This document shows positions 1 to 7,519 of a DNA stretch of 64,000 nt, piece after piece. Both the position numbers and the translations under genes were made by a program. This DNA is from Reyranella sp. (GTDB lineage: Bacteria > Pseudomonadota > Alphaproteobacteria > Reyranellales > Reyranellaceae), in NCBI GenBank assembly GCA_029946105.1, contig JAQSDW010000005.1:1-64000 (forward strand), in the 5' to 3' direction. Numbering within the stretch: position 1 is the first letter of the stretch; every line of letters begins with the position of its first letter. The notes under the pieces are model-generated. The model had not been told where the DNA came from, searched no databases, and saw nothing but the letters and a program-made list of their open reading frames with translations.

Positions 1-50
1 TAGCCGCCGGCTGCTGACACCGTTTCATCAGGCGCGTTCACGGCGTTTCG

Positions 51-130
51 ATGCCCGTGTGGCCTTTAGGTGACCATGCCGTCGTGCCCCCACACACAGC
101 CCATCCATGGGCTAAAGGCGTGGTGGGGAT
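51..130. other. Imperfect inverted repeat upstream of first gene
   Basis: Two 19-nt arms at 51-69 and 112-130 pair at 13 positions, including a perfect 8-bp core, GCCTTTAG with CTAAAGGC. A smaller hairpin, GCCCAT-CC-ATGGGC at 99-112, lies inside and partly competes with it. It sits just before the small gene at 173 and could be a leader structure or an intergenic repeat. No known riboswitch or terminator pattern is recognisable. Bases 1-50 hold nothing I can identify. Confidence 0.3.
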
Positions 131-172
131 GTGCAGCATGGAAACCATCAGGAACAGAAAGGACAATCGTCG

Positions 173-577
173 ATGATTGCGAGCTTCACGGGTTTGCCTT
201 CGCAGTGTGCCGGCAGCGGCGGCATGAAGCGTGCCGACATTCACGCTGACATTCACCGGGCCTCCAGCACGCCCGAGTCGATGCGCTTGTCGGACGCGCA
301 GAAGGCGGAGGTGCACGCAACCCTGGAGGCGATCCTCGATCGCCTCGACGGGATGCCGCGTGCGCCGGATGCCTGGGAGGAAACCTGCCTGGTCCTTGCC
401 CTCAACTTCCTGGAGTCGGGTCTTTACGAACGCGCCCTCAAGGAGCTGGATGATTGCGTCCTGCCGGCCGGCGAGCGATCGCCCTGGCGCGAGCGACAGA
501 TCAACAGGAACCCTCGACGCTACTCGGTGGCCCGCTTGCGGGCTCGGCTCGCCGGCGTGCAGGCGGCGATCAGGTAG
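173..577 (+). CDS. Small protein of unknown function
   Basis: A 134-residue protein I do not recognise. The ATG at 173 is chosen because AAAGGA lies nine bases upstream; an upstream in-frame ATG at 131 lacks this. The protein is soluble-looking, has no signal peptide or membrane segment, and its middle and end look helical, with many Leu, Ala, Arg and Glu residues. The last third is Arg-rich. Its end overlaps the convergent DUF1801-type gene by 8 bp. The reading frame has the composition of neighbouring real genes, but without a family match it stays hypothetical. Confidence 0.55.
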   Translation: MIASFTGLPSQCAGSGGMKRADIHADIHRASSTPESMRLSDAQKAEVHATLEAILDRLDGMPRAPDAWEETCLVLALNFLESGLYERALKELDDCVLPAGERSPWRERQINRNPRRYSVARLRARLAGVQAAIR

Positions 578-977
578 GCTTCGCGGCCTTGGTCGGATCG
601 CCGAGCGTCTTGTTGAGGGCGACGGCCTTGGCGGCGAGGCGACGGGCGGTGAAGGGCTCGACGGTCATGCCCTTGGTGATCTCGAGCGTGGCCATTTCGA
701 ACTTTCCACCCGGCACGAGCCGGGGCTCGATCAGGCGCAGGCGCTGTCCGCGCCAGAAGCCGAACAGCACGCGCTCTTCCTCGGCGCGGATCAGCAGGAC
801 GGGACCGCGCGCGAGATAGACGAGGTGGCCCCATTTGACGACCTCGTCCAGGGTGGCGCCCGACTTGACGGCGGCGCGCAGCGTCTCGACGCAATCGCGG
901 CGCCAACCGCGGAGCGCGCTCACGTAGGCATCGGGACTGGTATCGGGATGGGCGGCGTGCGTGGCCTTCTTCATCAT
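570..977 (-). CDS. DUF1801 domain-containing protein
   Basis: A 135-residue cytoplasmic protein resembling the DUF1801/YdhG-like fold, small proteins of unknown biochemical role. Visible family features are an N-terminal helix with a Trp-Arg motif (RGWRRDCVETLR), the segment VVKWGHLVYL, and a C-terminal basic helix. The start is one of two adjacent ATGs at 977 and 974. It lies 10 bp downstream of the membrane protein gene at 988 and probably belongs to the same minus-strand unit. The family placement is by motif memory; function is unknown. Confidence 0.7.
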   Translation of the reverse strand: MMKKATHAAHPDTSPDAYVSALRGWRRDCVETLRAAVKSGATLDEVVKWGHLVYLARGPVLLIRAEEERVLFGFWRGQRLRLIEPRLVPGGKFEMATLEITKGMTVEPFTARRLAAKAVALNKTLGDPTKAAKPT

Positions 978-987
978 GCGCCAATCC

Positions 988-1803
988 CTATGAAATCGAG
1001 AGCAGGTAGCGCGCCAGAATCCCACCGCTCTGGGGCGGCAGAAGCGCCGGTGCCCCATACAGTTTGACGGTGATCGCGCAGCCGTCCGCGTCGGACGCCT
1101 TGGCCAGGGCGGCGAGCGTGTTGAAATCGGCGGTGGTGAAGCCCGCTTCCGTGAGCAGGCGTATGACTTCCTGGCTGGTGATCTGCTGTTGCTGCTGCGC
1201 CGCCGCCGCCGCCGCGGGGCGCGCGCGGCCGTTCAGGTACGCTTCTTCCTGCGCCGACAACGCGCGACGAAAGAGGGCGCCGCCGTTGCCGTCCAGCCGG
1301 TTCGGCTGCTGGATGCCCACCAGGCCGAATTCCTTGCACAGCACCACGTTGGTGCCCTGCAGGTATTTCACGAACGCGTGCATGGCGGCGATGGCGCCGA
1401 GGGCCGACGCGTCGTCGGCGTTGCGGAGCGCGGGCACGATGAAGTCGCGGCGCACCTCGCCGCCCACGATGAAGGTCTGCTGCGGCCCGATCTTCGCCGG
1501 GTCTTTCAGTTCCGCCTCGATGGCCTGGCGGAACCGGGCTTCGACCGTGGCATTTTCTTTCAGCACCAATCCCACGAGGGGCGCTTCCCGGACGACCTGC
1601 AGGGCCTGTTCAACCACTGATGCGTTGTCCCGCGACTCCAGATACTTGAGCCCGAAACCGGTCGCGGCGGCCGAAAGGGCTGCTGCCGCCGCGATCGCCA
1701 CGAGCTGCATGGTGCGTCCCATGCCGGCCGGCTTGCGGACGTGAAGATACGCCGCCACGGCGACGGCCACGGCGATGCCCACGATTGTTGCCCAGATTTC
1801 CAT
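988..1803 (-). CDS. Hypothetical membrane-anchored protein with Ala/Gln tract
   Basis: A 271-residue protein with two N-terminal hydrophobic helices (about residues 3-20 and 32-50) and a soluble remainder. Near residue 200 a run of about six Ala and five Gln residues forms a low-complexity linker that separates a predicted globular part from a C-terminal segment of about 60 residues. I do not recognise a family. The ATG at 1803 is preferred over an in-frame TTG at 1806. It lies 15 bp after the multi-pass membrane gene at 1819-2592, so the two are probably co-transcribed and may work together at the membrane. Confidence 0.6.
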   Translation of the reverse strand: MEIWATIVGIAVAVAVAAYLHVRKPAGMGRTMQLVAIAAAAALSAAATGFGLKYLESRDNASVVEQALQVVREAPLVGLVLKENATVEARFRQAIEAELKDPAKIGPQQTFIVGGEVRRDFIVPALRNADDASALGAIAAMHAFVKYLQGTNVVLCKEFGLVGIQQPNRLDGNGGALFRRALSAQEEAYLNGRARPAAAAAAQQQQQITSQEVIRLLTEAGFTTADFNTLAALAKASDADGCAITVKLYGAPALLPPQSGGILARYLLSIS

Positions 1804-1818
1804 CAACGTTTCATCCCA

Positions 1819-2592
1819 TCAGCGTTTCATCGGGGTGATGCCGCGCCGATGCCGCGCGACGCGGCGGTGTCCCCCCGCGGTCTCCCCGGCCATCTCCCCG
1901 GCCATCTCTGCGGCGTGCTGCCGTTCGTCGGCCATCAGCACCAGGCCGAAGGTCACCAGCAGCACGCAGACGGTGCTGAGATACATGCCGTAGCCCCAGA
2001 CCATGTCGACGGTCTCCGGTTCGGCGATGTCGAACCAGTCGAGGCCCAGCAAGCCGACGCGGAACAGGCGGGCGGCGGCGATGCCGGCCAGGGCAAGGGC
2101 GGCGAGGCGGCGGCTGCGCAGGCCGTCCTGCCGGCCGCCGCGCCAGGTCTCCCACGCTGTCGCCAGCGCCAGGCCGCCGACGAACAGCGAGAACAGCAGC
2201 GATTGGGCGCGGAGCGCGGCGCCCATCTGCCAGCTGATGGTGACCAGGAGCACGAAGACGAAGGTGGTCGCGGCGACGACGATCGTCATGCGCAGCGGCG
2301 CCGCCTTGTCGCCGTTGAAGCGGCGCATGCTGACGCACATCGCGGCGTAGCTCGCGACGCCGAGCGCGTCGGCCGCCACGAAGAGGGCCGCCGAGGTGCC
2401 CGGCCCGCGCAGTGTGATCAGCAGCCCGCCGACGCTGCCCAGCACCAGGGCTGCGGCCCAGCTGCGCAGCGCCACGGCGTCGCGGTTGCGATACCAGGCG
2501 AGCAGCGACACGCCGGCGGCGACCAAAGTCGTGAAGACGCTGACGATATCGAGCGTGGGCAGGTGCAGATGGACGTGCATGGGTCGCATCAT
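1819..2592 (-). CDS. Multi-pass membrane protein of unknown function
   Basis: A 257-residue protein with six or seven hydrophobic helices from residue 14 to about 218, followed by a short charged tail. The layout resembles the membrane sensor halves that precede GGDEF domains, but no signalling output domain follows, so this is only a resemblance. The tail contains a MAGEMAGETAGG repeat produced by a 12-bp tandem duplication near 1887-1912. The gene heads a minus-strand unit and diverges from the reductase gene at 2676 across 83 bp. Several in-frame ATGs (2592, 2589, 2580) make the exact start uncertain. Confidence 0.6.
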   Translation of the reverse strand: MMRPMHVHLHLPTLDIVSVFTTLVAAGVSLLAWYRNRDAVALRSWAAALVLGSVGGLLITLRGPGTSAALFVAADALGVASYAAMCVSMRRFNGDKAAPLRMTIVVAATTFVFVLLVTISWQMGAALRAQSLLFSLFVGGLALATAWETWRGGRQDGLRSRRLAALALAGIAAARLFRVGLLGLDWFDIAEPETVDMVWGYGMYLSTVCVLLVTFGLVLMADERQHAAEMAGEMAGETAGGHRRVARHRRGITPMKR

Positions 2593-2675
2593 TCTACACT
2601 TTCCCGCCCGAAACGTGGACTCCGGGACGGCGTCATGATGTTGTCCGGCGGGATCTCGAAGAATCGGAGTGTTAC

Positions 2676-3608
2676 ATGCGAATTGCGATCGTGGCGCCGG
2701 GCGGCGTCGGCGGCTATTTCGGTGGGCTGCTGGCGGTGGCGGGCGAGGATGTCGTGGCCGTGGCGCGTGGCGCCCATCTCGAGGCGATCAAGGCCGGCGG
2801 CCTCAGGATCGAGGGGTCGCGCGGCAACCACGTCGCCCGGATCGGGGCGAACGACAATGCGGGTTCCCTCGGCACCGTCGACGTCGTCCTGTTCGCGGTA
2901 AAACTCTTCCAGGCCGAAGCCGCGGCGCACGCGGCGGCACCACTGTTTGGGCCGCAGACGCTCGCCATCTCGCTGCTGAACGGCATCGACGGGCCGGACA
3001 AGCTCGCCGCCGCCTTGCCCGGCGTTCCGGTGCTGGGCGGCTCGGCCTATGTCTCGGCGGTGATCGCCGAGCCCGGCCTCGTGCGTTACACCAGCGCCAT
3101 GTCGTCGATCGTCTTCGGCGCACCGCAAGGTGATGAAGCCGCGCGCGCCAAGGCCGCCGACTTCGTCGCGCGTTGCAAGAAGGCGGGTTTCAGCGCCGAG
3201 ATGGTCGAGGACATCCAGAGTTCGCTGTGGACCAAGTTCATCGGTCTCGCCGCCAACGCCGCGCTCACGTCTGCCGCGCGCCTGCCGGCCGGGCCGCTCT
3301 ACAGCGACCCCGATGTGATCGAGGTGGCCGCCGCCCTGATCACCGAAGGCACTGAAGTGGCCCGCGCCGCGGGCGCCAAGGTGCCGGCCGACATCGAGGC
3401 GGTGAGTGTCGGACGGCTCAAACAGTTTCCGCCCGGCATGTATGCCTCGATGTATCACGACATCGCCAAGGGCGGCCCGCTCGAGGTCGACGGCCTGTCG
3501 GGCTATATCGTGCGCGAGGGGCGGCGGCTCGGCGTGCCGACGCCGTATCACGCGGCCCTCTATGCCGTGCTGAAGCCGCATCGTGCGGGAACGCCCAAGG
3601 TGGGGTGA
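2676..3608 (+). CDS. 2-dehydropantoate 2-reductase family protein
   Basis: A 310-residue NADPH-binding enzyme of the ApbA/PanE family; the classical reaction is ketopantoate to pantoate in coenzyme A synthesis. The N-terminus MRIAIVAPGGVGG matches the dinucleotide-binding glycine motif, with Ala-Pro in place of the usual Gly-Ala. The segment SSLWTKFIGLAANAA contains the family's catalytic Lys region. A GGAG ribosome site precedes the ATG. It is followed after 4 bp by a TctC binding protein gene, so a catabolic role on another 2-oxo acid is as likely as pantothenate synthesis. A second family member is at 60499-61422. Confidence 0.85.
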   Translation: MRIAIVAPGGVGGYFGGLLAVAGEDVVAVARGAHLEAIKAGGLRIEGSRGNHVARIGANDNAGSLGTVDVVLFAVKLFQAEAAAHAAAPLFGPQTLAISLLNGIDGPDKLAAALPGVPVLGGSAYVSAVIAEPGLVRYTSAMSSIVFGAPQGDEAARAKAADFVARCKKAGFSAEMVEDIQSSLWTKFIGLAANAALTSAARLPAGPLYSDPDVIEVAAALITEGTEVARAAGAKVPADIEAVSVGRLKQFPPGMYASMYHDIAKGGPLEVDGLSGYIVREGRRLGVPTPYHAALYAVLKPHRAGTPKVG

Positions 3609-3612
3609 GAGC

Positions 3613-4599
3613 ATGTCCTTCCTGAACAGACGAGCGCTATTGGGTGGCGCGTCATTCGCAGCGCTTGCCGCACCACTTGCGACACGAACGGCGGCGCAGA
3701 CTTATCCGTCGAAGCCGATCCGGTACGTCGTGCCCTTTGCCGCCGGTGCGGGCGTGCTCGACATCATGGCGCGCATCGTGAGCCAGCATCTGGGCACCAG
3801 CCTCGGCCAACAGGTCGTGGTCGACAATCGGCCGGGCGCCGGCGGCAACGTGGGCGCGGAGATCGCGGCCAAGGCGGCGCCCGACGGCTATACGATGCTG
3901 ATGGGCAACACCGCGCTGGTGGTGAGCCCCTATCTCTTCGCCAAGCTGCCGTTCGATCCGCTGACCGGTTTCGTGCCGGTCACCCAGGTGAATTCCGCGC
4001 CGCTGCTGCTGGTCGTTCATCCCTCGCTGCCGGTGAAGTCGGTGGCCGAGCTCGTGGCATACGCCAAGGCACGGCCGGGCAAGCTCAACTACGGCTCGGG
4101 CGGCATCGGCACCACGCCCTTCCTGGCGACCGAACTCTTCAAGTCGCTGGCGGGCATCGACGTCGTCCATGTGCCCTACAAGGGCGGCGCGCCGGCGCTG
4201 GCCGACCTGGTGGCCGGGCAACTGTCGTTCATGATCGAGAACGTGCCGGGCACGCTGCCGTTCGTGAAGGACGGCAGGCTGCGCGCGCTCGCCATCACCA
4301 GCCGGCAGCGGCTGGCGTTGGTGCCCGAGGTGCCGACGATGATCGAGGCGGGCGTGGCCGGCTACGAGATGATCGGCTGGAACGGCATCTTTCTGCCCAA
4401 GGGCACGCCGGCCGAGATCGTCTCACGGCTCAATGCCGATCTGGTGAAGGTGCTGGGCACCGCCGAGATGAAGGAGCAGATGGCCAAGCTCGGCGCCGAG
4501 CCGGTCGGCGGCACGCCTCAGCAGTTCGGCGCCTTCGTGCAGGCCGAGTCCCAGCGCTGGGGCAAGATCATAAAAGACCTCGGCATCAAGCCGGAGTAG
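3613..4599 (+). CDS. Tripartite tricarboxylate transporter substrate-binding protein (Bug/TctC)
   Basis: A 328-residue periplasmic binding protein of the Bug/TctC family. Visible features are an N-terminal export signal ending about residue 28 (ALATRTAAQ region), the family opening YPSKPIRYVVPFAAG, the conserved VVDNRPGAGGNVG loop that contacts the carboxylated ligand, and the C-terminal pattern ending in Trp-Gly-Lys-Ile. The ATG at 3613 follows a GTGAGAGC stretch and is 4 bp after the preceding reductase stop. No TctA or TctB membrane genes are nearby, so it is an orphan receptor. Its end overlaps the convergent gene by 14 bp. Confidence 0.92.
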   Translation: MSFLNRRALLGGASFAALAAPLATRTAAQTYPSKPIRYVVPFAAGAGVLDIMARIVSQHLGTSLGQQVVVDNRPGAGGNVGAEIAAKAAPDGYTMLMGNTALVVSPYLFAKLPFDPLTGFVPVTQVNSAPLLLVVHPSLPVKSVAELVAYAKARPGKLNYGSGGIGTTPFLATELFKSLAGIDVVHVPYKGGAPALADLVAGQLSFMIENVPGTLPFVKDGRLRALAITSRQRLALVPEVPTMIEAGVAGYEMIGWNGIFLPKGTPAEIVSRLNADLVKVLGTAEMKEQMAKLGAEPVGGTPQQFGAFVQAESQRWGKIIKDLGIKPE

Positions 4600-5497
4600 C
4601 GACGACCCCAGCGGCCATCGCCGTGTCGACGCAGGCCTCGAAGGCGATGTCGCGCGACAGTGCGCCCGAGGCGCGCATCGCGGCGTGCAGGCGATCATAT
4701 CCTTCGCGGCGGATGACGGGATCGGGGCCCCACAGTTTGAGCGCGCGGTAGCGGTCGATGCAGGCGGCGAAGATTTCCGTCGCGAGATCGGGGAAGTAAT
4801 CCTTCAGGAGGCCGGCGATCTCGATCGCGGGCGTCTGGGCGAACCAGCCCAGGGTGCGATGGATGGCGCGGGTCATGCGCTGCAGCTCCTCGGCGCGTTC
4901 GCTCAGAACGTCGCGGCGCGTCACCAGCGTGGTGTAGGCGGTGAGGCCGCGCGTGGCGGCGGCGTTCCAGACATGGCCTGCGCCCGAGGCGATCAGGCGC
5001 TCGGCGTAGGGCTGGAAGACTTGTATGGCGTCGAGCTTGCCGGCAGCGAGTGCGGCCTCGTTCTCGGCCATCGTCTTGTCGGCGACGCGGTCGAGGCTGG
5101 CCGGATCGACGCCGGCGGGCCTGAGATCGTTCTGCAGGCAGATCCACGGCGTCGGCACTTCCGAGACTGACGCAAAGCGCAGGCCCTTCAAATCCGCGAA
5201 GCGGAAGTCGGGTTTGGGCTTGGCGCCGATGATGAAGAAGGGATCGCGCGCCACGACATCGCAGAAGCAGACGAGGTCGCAGGCGGGCTCCTGGTCGTGC
5301 AGCATCATCACCCGCAGCGGCCCGCCCCACATCACGTCGACCTCGCCGGCGCGCAGCGTCTGCACGGCGGCCCCGGGACTGGGCGAGGGGATCATGGCCA
5401 CTTCGACGCCGGTGGCGGCGAATGCGCCGGTCGCCTGGGTGGCATAGAAGGGCGCGTAGAACAGCGCGCGGAAATTCTCGGACAGTCTGATCGTCAT
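4586..5497 (-). CDS. THI5/NMT1-like ABC substrate-binding-fold protein, no signal peptide
   Basis: A 303-residue protein of the SsuA/THI5 (NMT1) binding-protein fold. The start MTIRLSENFRALFYAPFYA runs straight into the first strand and helix of the mature fold, so no export signal is present. Later segments such as GEVDVMWGGP and GLRFASVSE fit the two-lobed fold. Relatives include periplasmic alkylsulfonate/nitrate receptors and the pyrimidine-synthesis THI5 enzymes. Without a signal it may be a cytoplasmic enzyme or sensor, or rely on a misplaced start. It faces the alpha/beta hydrolase gene divergently, 96 bp apart, and has no transporter partners. Confidence 0.8.
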   Translation of the reverse strand: MTIRLSENFRALFYAPFYATQATGAFAATGVEVAMIPSPSPGAAVQTLRAGEVDVMWGGPLRVMMLHDQEPACDLVCFCDVVARDPFFIIGAKPKPDFRFADLKGLRFASVSEVPTPWICLQNDLRPAGVDPASLDRVADKTMAENEAALAAGKLDAIQVFQPYAERLIASGAGHVWNAAATRGLTAYTTLVTRRDVLSERAEELQRMTRAIHRTLGWFAQTPAIEIAGLLKDYFPDLATEIFAACIDRYRALKLWGPDPVIRREGYDRLHAAMRASGALSRDIAFEACVDTAMAAGVVATPA

Positions 5498-5593
5498 GAT
5501 GTGCGATCTCCCTGAAGGTAGTTCACCACATTCGCGCCGCCGTCGCGAGGCGCTAGACTGGCGGCGCTGCGAATGAAGCGGAGGGAACGGGCG

Positions 5594-6463
5594 ATGGAAA
5601 CCACGGAGGCTGTCACACATCACTATGCGGAGATCGGCGAGGTCATGCTGCACTATGTGACGGCGGGCAAGGGACCGCCGGTCGTGCTGATCCATGGCTG
5701 GCCGCAGACCTGGTACGAATGGCGCCATACGATCGCAGCACTTGCGCCCAAGTACACCGTGATCGCGCCGGACATGCGCGGCCTCGGCGACAGTTCTCGG
5801 CCGCTTTCCGGCTACGACAAGCGCACCGTCGGCAACGACATCTGGCGGCTGGTGACGGAGAAGCTGGGTCACAAGCGCTTTCTCCTGGTCGGTCACGACT
5901 GGGGCGGGCCGACCGCCTACGCCATCGCCGCCGACCATCCCGAGGCGATCGAGAAGCTCGTAATCGTCGATGTCGTCATTCCGGGCGACGGCGGCGATTT
6001 CAGCCAGGGCGGCCGGCGCTGGCACCACCAGTTCCACATCACGCCCGACCTGCCCGAGGCACTCACGCAGGGCCGCGAACGTATTTATCTGCAGTGGTTC
6101 TATCAAACCTTCGCCTACCACCCGGGCGCCATTTCGGATGCCGACATCGACGAGTTCGTCCGCACCTACAGCCAGCCCGGTGCGATGCGTGCGGGGTTCA
6201 GCTTCTATCGCGCCATGTTCCAGGACGCCAAGGTCAATGCCGCGCAACTCGCGACCGGCTTCCGCTTGCCGATGCCGGTGCTGGCGATCGGCGGCGGCTG
6301 CAGCTATCCGCACGCGCGCGGCCGCGGCAGCGAGCCCGAGCAGAGCCTGCGCCGGGTCGCGACCAACGTACGCGGCGCGGTGATTGCGGAGTGCGGCCAC
6401 TTCGTGCCGGAGGAGCAGCCCGCCGCACTGAACAAGCTTCTGCTGGAATTCTTTGCGGAATAA
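5594..6463 (+). CDS. Alpha/beta hydrolase, epoxide hydrolase/dehalogenase type
   Basis: A 289-residue alpha/beta hydrolase. The HGWPQTW motif (residues 34-40) carries the oxyanion-hole sequence of the epoxide hydrolase/haloalkanoate dehalogenase branch. The nucleophile elbow GHDWGG places Asp102 as nucleophile, which rules out ordinary esterases using Ser. His269 in CGHFVPEEQP completes the acid-base pair. A Trp in the cap (YLQWFY) resembles halide-binding residues but does not settle the substrate. The ATG at 5594 has GGAGGG upstream; an earlier ATG at 5573 does not. It is 12 bp ahead of the COG3618 hydrolase and probably co-transcribed. Confidence 0.9.
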   Translation: METTEAVTHHYAEIGEVMLHYVTAGKGPPVVLIHGWPQTWYEWRHTIAALAPKYTVIAPDMRGLGDSSRPLSGYDKRTVGNDIWRLVTEKLGHKRFLLVGHDWGGPTAYAIAADHPEAIEKLVIVDVVIPGDGGDFSQGGRRWHHQFHITPDLPEALTQGRERIYLQWFYQTFAYHPGAISDADIDEFVRTYSQPGAMRAGFSFYRAMFQDAKVNAAQLATGFRLPMPVLAIGGGCSYPHARGRGSEPEQSLRRVATNVRGAVIAECGHFVPEEQPAALNKLLLEFFAE

Positions 6464-6475
6464 AAGGAGGCAGAA

Positions 6476-7519
6476 ATGGCAGCACCAGGAATCGCTCCGG
6501 GGTTTCTCGCGATCCGGCCGGAATGGCTGGGCCAGCATCATGAGGCAGTGCTCGAACCCGGATTGCCGATCGTCGATCCGCACCATCATCTCTGGGATCG
6601 TCCCGGCAACAGCTACCTGCTCAACGACCTGATCGCCGACACGTCCAGCGGCCACAACATCGTGGCCACGGTGTTCGTCGAATGCCGGGCGATGTACCGC
6701 GCCGATGGCGAGGAGACGCGCCGGTCGCTGGGCGAGACCGAATTCGTGAACGGCATCGCTGCCATGAGTGCCAGCGGCGGCTATGGCGCGACCAAGGTCT
6801 GCCTCGGCATCGTCGGCAATGTCGACATGCGTTTCGGAAATCGCGCCAAGGCAGCGCTGGAGGCGCACGTCGCGATCTCCGGCGGCCGCTTCAAGGGCAT
6901 CCGCAACGTCGCGCCCTGGCATCCGAGCGGGTTGCGCGCCAGTTCGGCCACCCCGCCGGAAGGCCTGCTGCGCGATGCCGAATTCCGTCGCGGCTTCGCG
7001 GCGCTCGGGCAGCTTGGCTTGAGCTTCGATTCCTGGCTGCTGCACACACAGCTCGACGACCTGATCGATCTCGCCCGCGCCTTTCCCGGCACCAGCATCG
7101 TGCTCGACCATGTCGGCGGCCCGATCGGTATTGGGCCTTATGCCGGCCGTAGTGCCGAGGCCTTCGCCGAGTGGAAGCCAAAGCTGTTCGAGCTGGCGCG
7201 CTGTCCCAACGTCACGGTGAAGCTGGGTGGCCTCGGCATGCATCTCGGCGGCTTCGACTTTCCCGAGCGGCCCAAGCCACCGACCTCGGCCGAACTGGCC
7301 GAGGCGTGGAAGCCCTATATCGAAACCTCGATCGAGGCCTTCGGTCCCGAGCGCGCGATGTTCGAGAGCAACTTCCCGGTCGACAAGGGCATGTGCAGCT
7401 ACGCCGTGCTGTGGAACGCCTTCAAGCGCCTGGCGGCGGGATATTCGGCCTCAGAGAAGACAGCGCTGTTTAGCGGCACGGCCGCGCGAGTCTACAAGCT
7501 CGCGCTGCCTAAAAGTTAG
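6476..7519 (+). CDS. Amidohydrolase/lactonase-like TIM-barrel protein (COG3618)
   Basis: A 347-residue metal-dependent hydrolase of the amidohydrolase_2 superfamily. The N-terminal IVDPHHHLWD supplies the metal-site histidines, and the C-terminal FESNFPVDKG is the typical COG3618 ending, with Asn where classical amidohydrolases have Asp before the Pro. Family members include 2-pyrone-4,6-dicarboxylate lactonase and sugar lactonases. A strong AAGGAGG site precedes the ATG. The stop overlaps the convergent binding-protein gene by 4 bp. The substrate is unknown; pairing with an Asp-nucleophile hydrolase suggests a small catabolic unit. Confidence 0.88.
   Translation: MAAPGIAPGFLAIRPEWLGQHHEAVLEPGLPIVDPHHHLWDRPGNSYLLNDLIADTSSGHNIVATVFVECRAMYRADGEETRRSLGETEFVNGIAAMSASGGYGATKVCLGIVGNVDMRFGNRAKAALEAHVAISGGRFKGIRNVAPWHPSGLRASSATPPEGLLRDAEFRRGFAALGQLGLSFDSWLLHTQLDDLIDLARAFPGTSIVLDHVGGPIGIGPYAGRSAEAFAEWKPKLFELARCPNVTVKLGGLGMHLGGFDFPERPKPPTSAELAEAWKPYIETSIEAFGPERAMFESNFPVDKGMCSYAVLWNAFKRLAAGYSASEKTALFSGTAARVYKLALPKS

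Noticed and set aside
38-316. Minus-strand frame at the window start
   Set aside because: Overlaps the better supported plus-strand gene, has no ribosome site and no recognisable product.
2676-3608. Assigning panE with certainty
   Set aside because: There are two family members in the window, neither near pantothenate genes, and this one has an altered glycine motif, so the symbol is left blank.
5498-7243. A very long minus-strand frame continuing upstream of the THI5-like gene
   Set aside because: It runs antisense through the alpha/beta hydrolase and the lactonase-like gene, both of which have clear motifs and ribosome sites. Open antisense frames are common in GC-rich DNA.
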